DNA of 64,000 nucleotides from assembly GCA_033032865.1 (NCBI GenBank), contig JAWHQI010000051.1, positions 11,178,001 through 11,242,000 on the forward strand, given 5' to 3'. The position numbers and the translations under genes were made by a program. Each line of letters begins with the position of its first letter. The first letter of the stretch is position 1. The DNA is from Dactylorhiza incarnata. Its lineage: Eukaryota; Streptophyta; Magnoliopsida; Asparagales; Orchidaceae. Shown one piece after another: positions 1-9,790 of this stretch. The notes below the pieces were generated by a model that saw only the letters and a program-made list of their open reading frames with translations, was not told the origin of the DNA and made no database searches.

Positions 1-655
1 GAGTTCAAGTTAATATAAGTAAAATCTAAAGATATTTAACACAATTACTACAAAATTGAATTATGATATTTTAAAGAGAGAAAGTAAAACTAAGAAATAT
101 TCTAAACAAATCAAAATAATGAAAAACTCATTAAATCAAATTCATCTAAAAATTAAATCTAACATATTTTGAAGAGAAATATATGATTTAAAAATTCATA
201 AAAAGAAAACTCTTAAAAAAAACCTATAAAGACAACTCATAATTAAAATTAATTTTGCATAAATAAAGTTTGGAGAATTTTAATATTACAAAATTTATCT
301 TATTGGAAAAATAGTTTTTTTTATAAGTTTTTTAAACATTTTAAAATAAAACAAATTAATTTGTATTTTTCATATTTTTAAATCAAAATTGCAACAGAAA
401 ACAAAGAAACAATTTTTTTATGATTTTTAACATGTTTTCAATTTTTTTTTTATTTTTTTATAAAAATAAACATTAGAGAACACCCCCCCATACTTAAAGA
501 TAAACATTGTCTCCAATGTTTATAAATAAGAATGAAAAGGCCAAACAGGAAAAGAAAATGCATAAAATAAAAGAAAAATAGCAAAAATATAAAGATAAGC
601 AAGGGGTGCCTCCCAAGAGCGCTTTGTTTAACGTCTTTTAGCTAGACGTTAAGGG
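1..655 (-). other. R1 3' untranslated region, no gene
   Basis: This is AT-rich sequence without a usable ORF. On the minus strand it carries the inverted pair ACGTTAA/TTAACGT around 629-650, the Athila-like motif 'aaagcgctcttgggaggcac' near 605-626, and a purine run 'aagtatgggggggtg' at 484-498. That run resembles a polypurine tract, but the sequence after it does not begin with the TGATAG end of this LTR, so it is probably not the active tract. Positions 1-480 contain only A/T-rich runs. Confidence 0.5.
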
Positions 656-1699
656 TTAGCTAAAAGGATATTCAAATTGAAAATGCACAGGCAACTCCCT
701 TAATTCACGCTGATGTGAAAATGCCGAAAACTGTTGCCCGACGACTCCTCCGCTATAATCCTGATTCTTTTGTTTTCCGTTAGCGCGAAATTGTGAATCC
801 AAATTACCTATACATACCTTAGGTAATTTGGATTGCTGGAGATGAGCGGCAAATGGATCGGTGAAGACGTTTGGTTGCACCGGCTCATCCTCTACATGAA
901 AATCGTTAGAAGAAAAAGAATCAAAATTAAGCGAGTCAGAAAATATTTCACAAGGAGGAGTTTCTTGTGAAAACACATGATTAAGCTCCGGTTGTTCATT
1001 TTCAAAAATAAAATTCGTATCCAAAAATTTATTTGAAATTCCAAGTGGACTAAATTCATGGGACACAATATTTTCATGAATTTCACTTTCAAAGTGAATA
1101 ATTGGCGAGAGAGAAAATTCATGAAAAATAGGAGGAGATTCGGGCGGAGGAGGTGAAGAAACATGTTCTTCATCAATTTCGTCCGGTGTCTCCATGACTC
1201 TTTTAAATTCGTGGTAAAGAAGTTCTTCTTGAGCTTGAGTATAAATATTTAAATTTTGATAAATAGAATCTGGAGAATACCCAAGAGTAGAAGAAAAAGA
1301 ATTTTGTGGGGTAAAAGAGGAGGAATGAAAATCTTGATTGACTGAATTTCCTTCATCGCACCGAAAACTATCCGGGTGATCTTGCCACCATGAATAATTA
1401 ATATCGGAGCAAGAAGAAATATTATTAGAATCGGAAAAATCATTCGCATGAAAACTAGATGAATTATTTTCATCAAAGTTTGAATAATTATTTTCATAAA
1501 TAAACTCAAAATTATTTCCATAAGAAAAATTTTGAGAGTAAAAATTAATATAACAATCCTCACTTCGATGCGGTGCTCCACAAAAATTACAATTAACTTG
1601 GCGCTTCCGTGCGGCTTCCAAAAGATTGACTTTATTTTGAAGCTCGGCAACTTTGGCGGCCAATTGAGATAACATTTTTGAAGAAAGAAAATTGAACAA
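656..1699 (-). CDS. R1 gag-like protein with N-terminal zinc knuckle
   Basis: This 347-residue ORF starts 112 bp after the PBS and is the only coding potential of R1. The first 35 residues look like a short coiled coil (LAAKVAELQNKVNLLEAARK). A zinc-knuckle-like motif, CNFCGAPHRSEDC (C-x2-C-x3-H-x4-C, one residue shorter than the classical spacing), follows at about 37-49. The rest is low-complexity and rich in N, S, F, E and D, with a proline patch near residue 185. It ends with EYPFS. A short coiled coil plus knuckle followed by acidic, asparagine-rich sequence resembles the Gag C-terminal parts of non-autonomous Athila/Tat-type elements; that assignment is inference. The frame is uninterrupted, so it may still be expressed. 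I do not recognise a capsid domain. Confidence 0.55.
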   Translation of the reverse strand: MFNFLSSKMLSQLAAKVAELQNKVNLLEAARKRQVNCNFCGAPHRSEDCYINFYSQNFSYGNNFEFIYENNYSNFDENNSSSFHANDFSDSNNISSCSDINYSWWQDHPDSFRCDEGNSVNQDFHSSSFTPQNSFSSTLGYSPDSIYQNLNIYTQAQEELLYHEFKRVMETPDEIDEEHVSSPPPPESPPIFHEFSLSPIIHFESEIHENIVSHEFSPLGISNKFLDTNFIFENEQPELNHVFSQETPPCEIFSDSLNFDSFSSNDFHVEDEPVQPNVFTDPFAAHLQQSKLPKVCIGNLDSQFRANGKQKNQDYSGGVVGQQFSAFSHQRELRELPVHFQFEYPFS

Positions 1700-1811
1700 T
1701 CGTCACTTAATAGAATGAAATTTGAAAATAAATCAAAAAGAGAAATGGGGGTGGAGAAAGAGAATGATAAAAGTAATAAAATTCACGCTTTCAAAATATC
1801 AACAAAAATAT

Positions 1812-1829
1812 TCCCCGGCAACGGCGCCA
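1812..1829 (-). other. R1 primer-binding site, tRNA-Asp type
   Basis: The minus strand reads TGGCGCCGTTGCCGGGGA, the complement of the 3' end of plant tRNA-Asp. It lies six bases after the LTR end at 1836, the same spacing as in elements A and I. Confidence 0.85.
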
Positions 1830-2641
1830 AAAACTTGATACGTAAAACTTAGGATATAAAATTTCTCCAAATTCTACGAACTATAGGCAAGAGCACCTAT
1901 CATTCATAGTATAGGATATTTAGAAATAAATATCAAGTGTCGTATTCCACGGGTTTGTTGATTACTTCTACTCACGCAAATTAATATTATTTTATCTAGA
2001 TTTAAGAAGATTTTTAGAATAATAAAAGAGAAAAGAAAAAAGAGCATTTTGATCGGAAATCCTTCTTGAGTTAAATAAATTGTAAAATCTAAATTCATAA
2101 CCAAAAGCGATAGAATAATTCGACCGTGGAGGTTCCCAAAATATGGTAGAGCCTCACTATTGGATTTGACTCCAATCCGGAAGATTTGTGTCACCCTCTC
2201 TCGAGGAATGCATGCAACTCTTTCCACTAATGAATGATCTACACAAATTCATGGATCTCTCGATCACTAGAAAATGGATCAAGAATTGATATTCATATAC
2301 CGGCAATATGAGATCAATCGAGAAAAATCAAAAGTGGATCGTAATAATTCTTAAACTAAAGCTCCGAAAATGAGAGATTACAAAATAAGAAAAGCTTAAG
2401 AATTCATCCGATCAAATGCTATAAATTCAGCTAAACATATTTGAAAAGAGAAACATTTTTATAACTAAGTAAAGAGAATTACAATTGCAGGAATTGGAAA
2501 TCTAAACTATGAATTGAAATTTGCAAGACATAAAGTAAATCTGCATAAAGAAAATACAATAAGAAAATGCTGAAAAAACTAATATAAAAATGACCCAATC
2601 TAAGCTAGGATCGGATCCCCATCACTTTGGCAGCAGCTGGC

Positions 2642-2648
2642 TTTTATA
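2642..2648 (-). promoter_or_regulatory. R1 LTR TATA box
   Basis: TATAAAA on the minus strand, within CCTATAAAAGCC. It lies directly downstream of the U3 palindrome array, as expected for the U3/R boundary. Confidence 0.55.
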
Positions 2649-2666
2649 GGCAGAAAATTGGTGAGT

Positions 2667-3265
2667 CACGCCCTTGGTCACGCCCGTGACCAAGGGCGTG
2701 TAAGTTGCGTAATTGCGTCTTGAAAGCCCGGGAACGTTGGGGAAGAAAAACCGCCAAAATTAATCATCTCGACGGGTCACGGCCTCGGTCACCCCCGTGA
2801 CCTAGGGCGTGACTTGACCGAATCTGGAAACGGCGGGAAACGGCGCGATCTGGAGTTATTCTGGCAGTTGCGGGAAGGGTCACCCCCTAGGTCATGGCCG
2901 TGACATAGAGTCACGCCCGTGACAGAGGGCATGACTTGACCAAATCTTGAAACAGCGCGATCTGGAGTTATTCTGGCATTTGCGGGAAGGGTCACCCCCT
3001 AGGTCATGGCCGTGACATAGAGTCACGCCCGTGACCTGGGGCGTGTAGGCTGGAAATGATGTGACGGCGTGTTCTGGCAGCTAGAAGATGGCTGGGTTGA
3101 GTCATGGCCGTGACTTGATGTCACGCCCTTGGTCATGGCCGTGACCGAGGGCGTGTAATACTAAATTGGGCTGGCGGCATGATCTGGCAGATGTAAGATG
3201 GCTGGGTTGAGTCATGGCCGTGACTTGAAGTCACGCCCTTGGTCATGGCCGTGACCGAGGGCGTG
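2667..3265 (-). repeat. R1 U3 palindrome array (GTCACGCC/GGCGTGAC)
   Basis: About eight copies of related units built from 'gtcacgcccttggtcatggc' and its complement are scattered here. The clearest is a perfect 16-bp stem with a 2-nt loop: CACGCCCTTGGTCACG at 2667-2682 and its complement at 2685-2700. Copies near 2880-2930 and 2990-3040 are longer direct repeats of one another, as are 3090-3150 and 3205-3265. Confidence 0.7.
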
Positions 3266-3462
3266 TACTGAAGAATTTTGCAGACTTGTTCCATTCTTTC
3301 CCCTGAACATGGCTGTGAGCTTGAATTTGCTATTAGCAGGCCCAGATTACCTGAAAACACAAAATAAAGCGAATTAGATATATATTAAACTAAAATTATA
3401 TAAAAACTAATTAATTACTACTAAAATACTATATAAAAATAACTATAAATAATGCACTATCA

Positions 3463-4412
3463 CACACGGTCGTGCGTTCGACCGTGCGTTACCATTTTTC
3501 AGCCTGTTTGCTATAAAAAGCAGGAATCGAGGCAGTCAAGGAGGAGAGCGATTGGAGGCGGACTGGAGCGATTCAGAGAGCGGGAAATCACTTCCTTCCT
3601 GCTGCTCTTGAGGGCTGAAGGCTTCCCCTTCATCTCCACCACCATAGAGGCTATTTCTGGTGATTTCCACCTCCATCCTTCTCTCCGGGAGCACTAGGAA
3701 GCTTTCTCCACCATTAGCTCAAGCATTCCTCGCCGAGAGATCAGAGAAGCGCTGAAGATCGTAGGAGAGGTGACAGCCTCCTTCGAGCCAAGCTCACCAT
3801 CTGAGGGCCGAGTCCGGAGAGAGCCCGACAACCTTTCATTCCGGCAGTGAACCCAAGACGTGACTTCTTCTTTGTGGTCCTCTCTAACCTTTGATGCTTG
3901 AACTTCTTTGTTGTTGTTTTATGAATGCTTGTTAAGTTAATCTTAAGGATTATTGTTTATGTTCATATGCAATGTTGTTGTGATTGCATGAATAGCCCTT
4001 TTTCCTGGTGATTTTTGAGTTTCATTGTGTGTGAAGCCACTAGCAATTGCTAGTAGTGATGTTTAGAGAAGAGGTGTGTGCGACCCTCAACCGACATAGT
4101 TATATTCTGTCCACGCGCCTTCCGAAGCATGGCATCGCGGCCATTGCATCCATCTCGCCTTGCGAAGCGGAGTTTTGACCCGCATCTCTCTTTATTCTGC
4201 AATAACATAGGATCCCAAACCAAATCTCCCGTTGTTACTTATTAACCCTTTTAACTGATTTCCTGGTTTGAGCAAATCGTACTACCCAACTTGCGGTCCT
4301 TTGAGAACGTTATTCAGGGAGTTCCTCCCTATTTTATTACTTGAGCGACCGGTGCACTGCCGTCGTATCGCATTTCGTTCCTGCTAATTAGCAGTGCCAA
4401 ATTTGCGCATCA
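3463..4412 (+). repeat. A 5' LTR, 3' part only
   Basis: Matches 39287-40236 of the 3' LTR almost throughout and ends in the same GCGCATCA. The first ~600 bp lie left of R1, outside the window. It includes the end of the palindromic U3 (ACGGTCGTGCGTTCGACCGT), a TATA box at 3512-3519 and a long leader. Confidence 0.85.
3512..3519 (+). promoter_or_regulatory. A 5' LTR TATA box
   Basis: TATAAAAA within GCTATAAAAAGCAGG; the 3' LTR has the same box at 39336-39343. Confidence 0.65.
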
Positions 4413-4418
4413 AGTTTT

Positions 4419-4436
4419 TGGCGCCGTTGCCGAGGA
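4419..4436 (+). other. A primer-binding site, tRNA-Asp type
   Basis: TGGCGCCGTTGCCGAGGA, one mismatch from the complement of the plant tRNA-Asp 3' end, six bases after the LTR end at 4412. Confidence 0.85.
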
Positions 4437-4540
4437 CTGCAAGCGTGTACAATTTGTTTTTTCTTTGGAGATCCGTTTTAAGGTCTTTTTGTTTTTTTTG
4501 ATTACCTTTTTTTTTTCTGTTTTGTGTTGAATAGCGGTGT

Positions 4541-5914
4541 ATGCATAGAAGAGATCCTGGTGAGTGCGCAGCATTTGACCCTGTAATAGAGCGTACCCTG
4601 CGGGCGCATCTCCGTGCTGCTGCCACCATGGATGTTAATGGAAATCAGGCTAATCCTGGAGTGGGAAATGCACCGGTCGTGGGTCAGGTAGCTGACGAAA
4701 ATGAAGTGGTCAGGCCGAGACCTAGGACCATGAGAGACTACACCACTCCTACAGTTGGGAGTGTGTATCCTAGTTTTGGGCCTAACATCATGAACAATCA
4801 GTTCGAAATCAAGCTCGCCATCCTGAACATCATCCGTAACAACACGCAGTTCTCTGGGATGCCCAGTGAAGACCCACATCTTCACTTGGCTGAGTTCGCC
4901 GATATTTGCGGTACCTTCCAGTATACTGGAATCACTGACGAAACAGTCAAGTTGAGACTGTTTCTATTCTCATTGCGTGACAAAGCCAAGGTGTGGCTCC
5001 ATTCTATCCCTCCAGGAACTGCTGCAACGTGGGATGTGCTCGCATCCAAGTTTCTCGCCAAATTCCACCCAGTGGACAAGATTGTGAGCCTTCGGCGTGA
5101 GATCGCCACCTTCCGGCAAGATGAGCAGGAAACCCTTGCAGAAGCTTGGGAGCGTCTTTGTGACCTCCTGCGCAAATGCCCAAATCACGAGCTCCAGCCG
5201 TGGAACATTGTGGAGACCTTCTACTTCGCCATCGAGCCCAACCATCAGGCGATGATTGACGCTGCTGCAGGAGGAACCTTGATGAACCACACGCCTGAGG
5301 AAGATCTTAGAATTCTGCAGGACACCGCGTCCCACATCACTTTCTGGACAGCGGGGAGAAATGCGCCTAGAAGCGCTCGGGGATTATTCATGGTGGATTC
5401 ACTACCTCCCGTTGCTGCGCCCGCATCTAACATTACATGTGAAGGATGTGGAGGTGGTGGTCACCACTCATACGAGTGCCCAGGTAGCGGGCAATCAGGT
5501 GAATTCTCTCAGCTTAGTTTAAATGAATCTGTAAATTTCGTTGGAAATCAAGCTTGGGGGGCACCCTACGGAAATGCTTATAATCCGGGTGTGAGAAATC
5601 ACCCCAATTTTTCATGGAACCAAAATGCTGCAGGCCAACGATGGCAACTGGGCCAGCATCAAAACGATGCTCAAGCATCCGGAAGTCAACCAAGGCCGCC
5701 TCAGCCGGGTTATAATCAAGGTGCCCCGGTCCCTAAGAAAAGTAATTTGGAAGAGTTGATGGAGAGGTTTATGGAAGTCGCCAACGCTAATATGGTGAAC
5801 CAAACCGCGTCCATGCGTAACTTGGAGATGCAAGTGGGCCAACTGGCTCAAGTGCTAACCGAGCGTGCGCAAGGGACCCTTCCCAGAAATACAGAAAAAA
5901 ATCCAATCAACTAA
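4541..5914 (+). CDS. gag: A Gag polyprotein, Athila type
   Basis: 457 codons starting 105 bp after the PBS. Residues about 85-230 form a retrotransposon Gag (capsid) domain, recognised from LFLFSLRDKAKVWLHSIPPG, WDVLASKFLAKFHP and EAWERLCDLLRKCPNH, close to the Athila consensus. A zinc knuckle, CEGCGGGGHHSYEC (C-x2-C-x5-H-x4-C; a histidine precedes the expected position), follows at about 303-316. The C-terminal part is Q/N/P-rich with a short coiled coil (NLEMQVGQLAQVL). The role is assembly of virus-like particles in the cytoplasm. The ORF ends in TAA at 5912-5914, but the same frame reopens at once into the protease segment, so one stop codon alone separates Gag from PR. The capsid domain appears intact. 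Confidence 0.85.
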   Translation: MHRRDPGECAAFDPVIERTLRAHLRAAATMDVNGNQANPGVGNAPVVGQVADENEVVRPRPRTMRDYTTPTVGSVYPSFGPNIMNNQFEIKLAILNIIRNNTQFSGMPSEDPHLHLAEFADICGTFQYTGITDETVKLRLFLFSLRDKAKVWLHSIPPGTAATWDVLASKFLAKFHPVDKIVSLRREIATFRQDEQETLAEAWERLCDLLRKCPNHELQPWNIVETFYFAIEPNHQAMIDAAAGGTLMNHTPEEDLRILQDTASHITFWTAGRNAPRSARGLFMVDSLPPVAAPASNITCEGCGGGGHHSYECPGSGQSGEFSQLSLNESVNFVGNQAWGAPYGNAYNPGVRNHPNFSWNQNAAGQRWQLGQHQNDAQASGSQPRPPQPGYNQGAPVPKKSNLEELMERFMEVANANMVNQTASMRNLEMQVGQLAQVLTERAQGTLPRNTEKNPIN

Positions 5915-5956
5915 GGGAAGAGTATCTCCGACGCGGGAGTAGGTGAACTAAGTGAG

Positions 5957-6298
5957 TTGGTAGTTGCTTGCTCCATTAACAATATTGAAATGACAGCCCT
6001 ATGCGATTCCGCTTCATCTCGCAACATCCTCGCCTTGCAGGATGTTGCTAAACTACAACTTAATATGGATACGGATGAACGGAAGTCACTAGTGCTTGCT
6101 AATGGGACCGTAGTTAAGGCTGAGGGAGAAGTCAAGAATGTGGAAGTTACAATTGAAGGGACGGTAGTAGTTGCTGACTTCCAAGTCTTGGGACCAAGTC
6201 TGAATCAATCCATTCCCATCTTGGGAGTACCATTCTTAAAAGAGAGTAGTGCCACCTTAGATTTTTCTAAGGGGTGTGTTGTCTTACCCTGTAAGGTG
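5957..6298 (+). CDS. pro: A retropepsin-like protease segment, split by element B
   Basis: This is in the same frame as gag, after its single stop. The retropepsin fold is recognisable from ALCDSASSRNI (the family has LCDLGAS-type sequence; the catalytic Asp is kept but the following T/LGA is altered) and from the downstream ILGVPFLKESSATLDFSKG, the usual 'GRPFL' region. Flexibly folded Athila proteases vary here, so activity is uncertain. Element B is inserted after codon GTG at 6296-6298. If B and C are ignored, the frame continues without a stop through 15240-15281 into 22549-23058. The putative role is Gag maturation. Confidence 0.65.
6294..6298. repeat. TSD of element B, left copy (AGGTG)
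   Basis: AGGTG directly before the TGTAACACC start of B; the same five bases follow the 3' LTR at 15235-15239. Confidence 0.95.
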
Positions 6299-8275
6299 TG
6301 TAACACCCCAAAAATCGTAACTCAGCGAAGTAGGCGGAGTGGTAGTGCTGTGCTCGAAGTGGGCTAAACTTTCCATGTCTGCTCTTAGCGCACGGTCAGT
6401 GGCCTCTTCGCGCACGACCGGTGATCGTGCGCCCATGATCATGCGTTAATTCAGAAGAATCGAAGTTCTGTCGCGGGTAGTGCGCACGACCATTTCCCTC
6501 TTCGCGTACGACCACTGGCCGTGCGCCTGTGATCGTGCGCCCTGTTTATTCTGCACTGCGATTTTGAGTGAAGAAGACGATCCGGCCGTCCAAATCTTTT
6601 GGAATCCGATCCAATGGCTAGGATTAGATGATGGAGGCTATTAGGGCTTATGAGAGGAGATTAATCCTCATTATTTTGAGGTGTTTCTCTCTCCTAGGCT
6701 AGAGGAAGAAGAAGGAGGCAAGGAAGAAGAAGAGTGATCCCGCCATTGACGGAGCTCCGGAGCTCTGTTTCGCGAGCCGTTTCCAGATCTGGAGAGTGCA
6801 GCCCGGTGCGGTCGTTTCTCTCCGTGTGGAATCTCAGATCCATGGCGAAAAAGAACGCGTCTAGGGTAACGATTCTTCCTCCCAATATTTGGACTTGTCA
6901 TTTGTCCTCTCCTTCATTTCTCTATGCTTGCATGAGGAATCCCTTTCACCAAATGGGTGAAGTGTAGGATTTCCTCAAGTTCTTCGGAACTCCGGGTAGA
7001 TTGTGTCCGTCCCCGGCATTATTGCATGTAGAAAATCCGGTAGTCGTGCGGATTTAGGCATTGTGTGTGAAGCCTATTCGTGGCCGTGAGCCCGAATCGG
7101 TGATGCTTGATTTACGACGTTGCATTTAGGTTAGGCCTAGAATGCGCGCCGGAGAATGACTCCGTGAAATCATCTATAGTATTGCGGGAATTAATTGTAG
7201 GCGTCTTGTGAAGATCCTAACGAAAGCCCCATGCTTTGAGATTTGGATGAAGGCAAACCTTCACCACGAATTTGATGCGGAGCGCATGGTACCTCCCTTG
7301 TTGAGTATTTGTGAAGCCTAGATCCTTGTGAAGGGGTTAGGTGCGTAGCATATAATTTGTGAAGCACTTGAAAGTGCTAAACCCTTACGGGCCGAGGTGA
7401 AGCCGTACCCACATCGTGCGATAGATCGCGACGATTAGAGCACGGGCAAAGCTAAACCGAACCCGTTTCCATGCAGATCGGTAAGAGGTCCCTTCCTCAT
7501 GAAAGCCGTGTGATCATGGGAGAGGTCGCGGAAGGTGTCATACCTAGACCGACCAAAAGCTCTTGTTCCCACCTAAGGCTGTGACCCTTAGGGTGGAGTG
7601 TTGTGGAATTAATATTATGATTAGCCTCATGCGATTGCTTAAGCGGTTGTGGGGAACCTTCGGGTGAACCCAACCAACATCATGTGCATACCTAGGTTCC
7701 CTTCTTTTAGATGCTCAACCTAGAAGATTGATTGTGCTTGAAACCTCACATTGTGTAGTTGCACCTTCTTTATATTAGTACTTGTGCTAGTATAGCTTGC
7801 TTGCAGGGTAGAAGCTCCGCCACCCCGGGAAAGGGGTGGGGTCGTTATAATTTGGTCAGCTTTGCTGACCGTTACCTTGTTTACCACCGCTTGGTGGAAT
7901 GTTCTTATGCAGGTGTAGGTGAGCCTAGCGGAAAATAGTGGGCGGCGGCCCTTATGCTGTGTTGGCCCTCGAAGGCCAGCCTCTTTTCTGTTTTCCTTGT
8001 ATTGTCGGCCTGCGCGCCGATGCATGTTTTGAGTTATAGTACATTCGGTGAATGTAAGGCCTTAAGGCCGTAACTCTTTTAGTAGTTTCATTCCAATGAT
8101 AGTGGACAGTTCTAAATGAAATGGTTTAATCCTTTATGCTTCCGCTGATTTTTAGTATACTCTGGTGTAGTTATTTTCTGTGTATCACCTTTTAACTCCT
8201 AGCTAGTGTGGTTTGTATGGCGTGGGGTCCCGGCCGGACCTGCTGTTATACTTTTCGTACTGGCAGGGTGTTACA
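6299..8275 (+). repeat. B 5' LTR, 1,977 bp
   Basis: TGTAACACC...GTTACA, collinear with 13258-15234 and identical in length. Its first 250 bp contain palindromic motifs such as GCGCACGA (6410-6417) paired with TCGTGCGC (6425-6432), repeated to about 6540. I see no clear TATA box. ORFs inside it recur at the same place in the other LTR and are not genes. Confidence 0.95.
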
Positions 8276-8278
8276 ATT

Positions 8279-8296
8279 TGGTATCGGACTTAAGGC
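8279..8296 (+). other. B primer-binding site, initiator tRNA-Met type, degenerate
   Basis: TGGTATCGGACTTAAGGC three bases after the LTR. Chromoviruses usually have TGGTATCAGAGC here, so this copy has changed in the second half. Confidence 0.65.
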
Positions 8297-8498
8297 GTCG
8301 ATCCGTAGTTTAGCGAATTCGGGACGAATTCCTTTTAAGGGTTGGTGTACACGGGTTGTGCATTCACCTAAAACGACAAAAACTAATAAGAATGTCCACT
8401 TAGGAATGAAAAAACATACTTGTTTGCGGAACCTGAGCGTTCCATGATTGATGTTTGATATGTTTTGGGTCACTAAATTATGCCTTGCATGATTATAG

Positions 8499-9709
8499 GT
8501 GACTAGAAGTGCTGCGGGGCAGTCTCGACCCCGTAACACTGCCGAAAGTAGTGGGTCAGCTGAAGTACCAGCGACCACTCCTTCTGCTGAAATGATCAAG
8601 TTAGTCGCGGAAGCTGTCTTCGCGATGATCAATGCTCAACCCCAAAGGCTGGCTCAGCCTGCTACTCCTACTCCGGATGTGGCCCCGGAGGCTGTTGTTG
8701 CAGTAGAACCTGCGGCGGAACCAAGGGTGGAGGCCCCCGTGCCTTTAGCTGCAGTGGAACCTACGGTAGCGCCGAGGGTGGAATGTCAAGTTGCGCAAGT
8801 AGTTGCGGGGCGAGCGCGTGACCAACAATTAAAGCACTTCCTGAGCTTTAATCCTCCTACCTTCTCAGGATCTGAGTCCCCAACGGAGGCAGAAGACTGG
8901 TTGTCAAGAGTTAGAAGAACTCTGAGGGCGACAACGACTGACGAAGCCATGATGGTCACCTTAGCCACTTTCCTTCTCGATGGAGAGGCTGTGCTGTTGT
9001 GGGAAGAGCAGGAGTTGCATAAGTTCTGCAGGTAGAGATATTACTAAAATCACAATGGCTGAGTTTTCAAAGTCGTTCCTCCAGAGGTTTATCCCCTCTG
9101 CCCAGCGCATTGCGTTACAAAACTAGTTCTTGAGGTTGACACAAGGTGATCGTTCTGTAGACGATTACTTGCATGAGTTTACCAGACTGAGCCGTTATGC
9201 GGGGTCCTTGGTGGAGGATGAGGAGACAAAGACAAATAAATTCTACGAAGGACTTCGGGATGAGTTGAGGTTGCTCCTTGCAGGCCCTATGACGTTTGGC
9301 TTCCAAGTGATGGTGCAAACTGCCAGATCTTTGGAGTTGGACATGAAGAGGGTACAAGCAAGGGGTGTTGTAAAGAAACCTGAGTTTCATGCGCCGGCCT
9401 CTCAGTCCAAGTCGGAGTTCAGAAGGAACAAAAGGAAGTTCAAACAGGCGGAACCAGCTCCTTCAAATGTTTCGGGAGCCACGACCGCGTGGGGTCCTAT
9501 TACGTGTTTCACCTGCGGGAAGGTGGGACACAAAGCTGTGGTGTGTCGAAGTGGTCCCCCGAAGGCTGGAAATCGAGAGGTGGACTATGCTCGTGCTGCG
9601 GAAAAGGGTAAAGTTGCGGAGTCTTCGGCTTCCCAGCACATTCCAACCCAGCCGAGAGTCTATTCGCTTGGCCAACAAGAAGCCATACGACAAACTGACG
9701 TTGTCACAG
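8499..9709 (+). pseudogene. gag: B gag, frameshifted, with CCHC zinc knuckle
   Basis: The first open segment (8499-9035) encodes an A/P/E-rich N-terminus and the start of the capsid domain (LKHFLSFNPPTFSGSESPTEAEDWL ends the shared core; LDGEAVLLWEEQE follows). It begins at a GTG preceded by an in-frame stop, so the original ATG is lost or lies upstream of a splice site. A frameshift near 9030-9055 is followed by AEFSKSFLQRFIPSAQR, a TAG at 9124-9126, then LTQGDRSVDDYLHEFTRL and a knuckle CFTCGKVGHKAVVC at about 9510-9551 (C-x2-C-x4-H-x4-C). At 9709 the frame meets a probable intron. The capsid protein cannot be made from this copy as it stands. Confidence 0.8.
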
Positions 9710-9790
9710 GTATGAATTAGAAGTTAGCTTTTACATAGCTAGTTGTGATTATACTATTGTGCAACCTTATGTTGATTCGTGTGCAATTAG
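9710..9790 (+). other. B probable 81-bp intron between gag and protease
   Basis: The sequence opens GTATGA and closes TGCAATTAG. It is much richer in A/T than its flanks, contains in-frame stops (TAG at 9718 and others) and interrupts the usual 'VVTG...(I)FNYPARALFDTGAS' junction. Removing it joins V-T-G directly to F-V-L-I-F-N-Y-P-A-R in frame (phase 1). Retention ends translation after Gag; splicing would give Gag-Pol. Confidence 0.6.

Larger units (their letters stand above)
1..3462 (-). mobile_element. R1: minus-strand gag-only LTR retrotransposon, 3' end off window
   Basis: Read on the minus strand, the element starts with TGATAG at 3462, has a 1,627-bp 5' LTR ending TATCA at 1836, then a tRNA-Asp-type PBS, one gag-like ORF (1699 to 656), and a 3' untranslated region that runs out of the window. 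The 3' LTR is not seen. No protease, RT or integrase lies between the PBS and the 3' region, so it is non-autonomous. The tRNA-Asp PBS and the 'cttgggaggcacccc' motif near 604-630 (minus) resemble Athila/Tat-type elements. It is inserted in the 5' LTR of element A: sequence to the right of 3462 continues that LTR, matching 39287 onward. Confidence 0.75.
1836..3462 (-). repeat. R1 5' LTR, 1,627 bp
   Basis: The LTR begins TGATAG (3462) and ends TATCA (1836), a 5-bp terminal inverted repeat, and is followed by the PBS. It has a TATA box at 2642-2648 and an array of palindromic repeats just upstream (2667-3265). The matching 3' LTR lies outside the window. ORFs within it are by-products of the repeats. 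Confidence 0.75.

Noticed and set aside
3452..3697. 81-codon ORF and its partner at 39312-39521
   Set aside because: Both lie across the TATA box and R region of the A LTR copies; a start upstream of the probable transcription start cannot be used by the LTR transcript.
6734..6967. 77-codon ORF with a basic start
   Set aside because: It recurs at the same place in the other B LTR (13693-13926) with matching sequence; it is LTR leader, not an independent gene.
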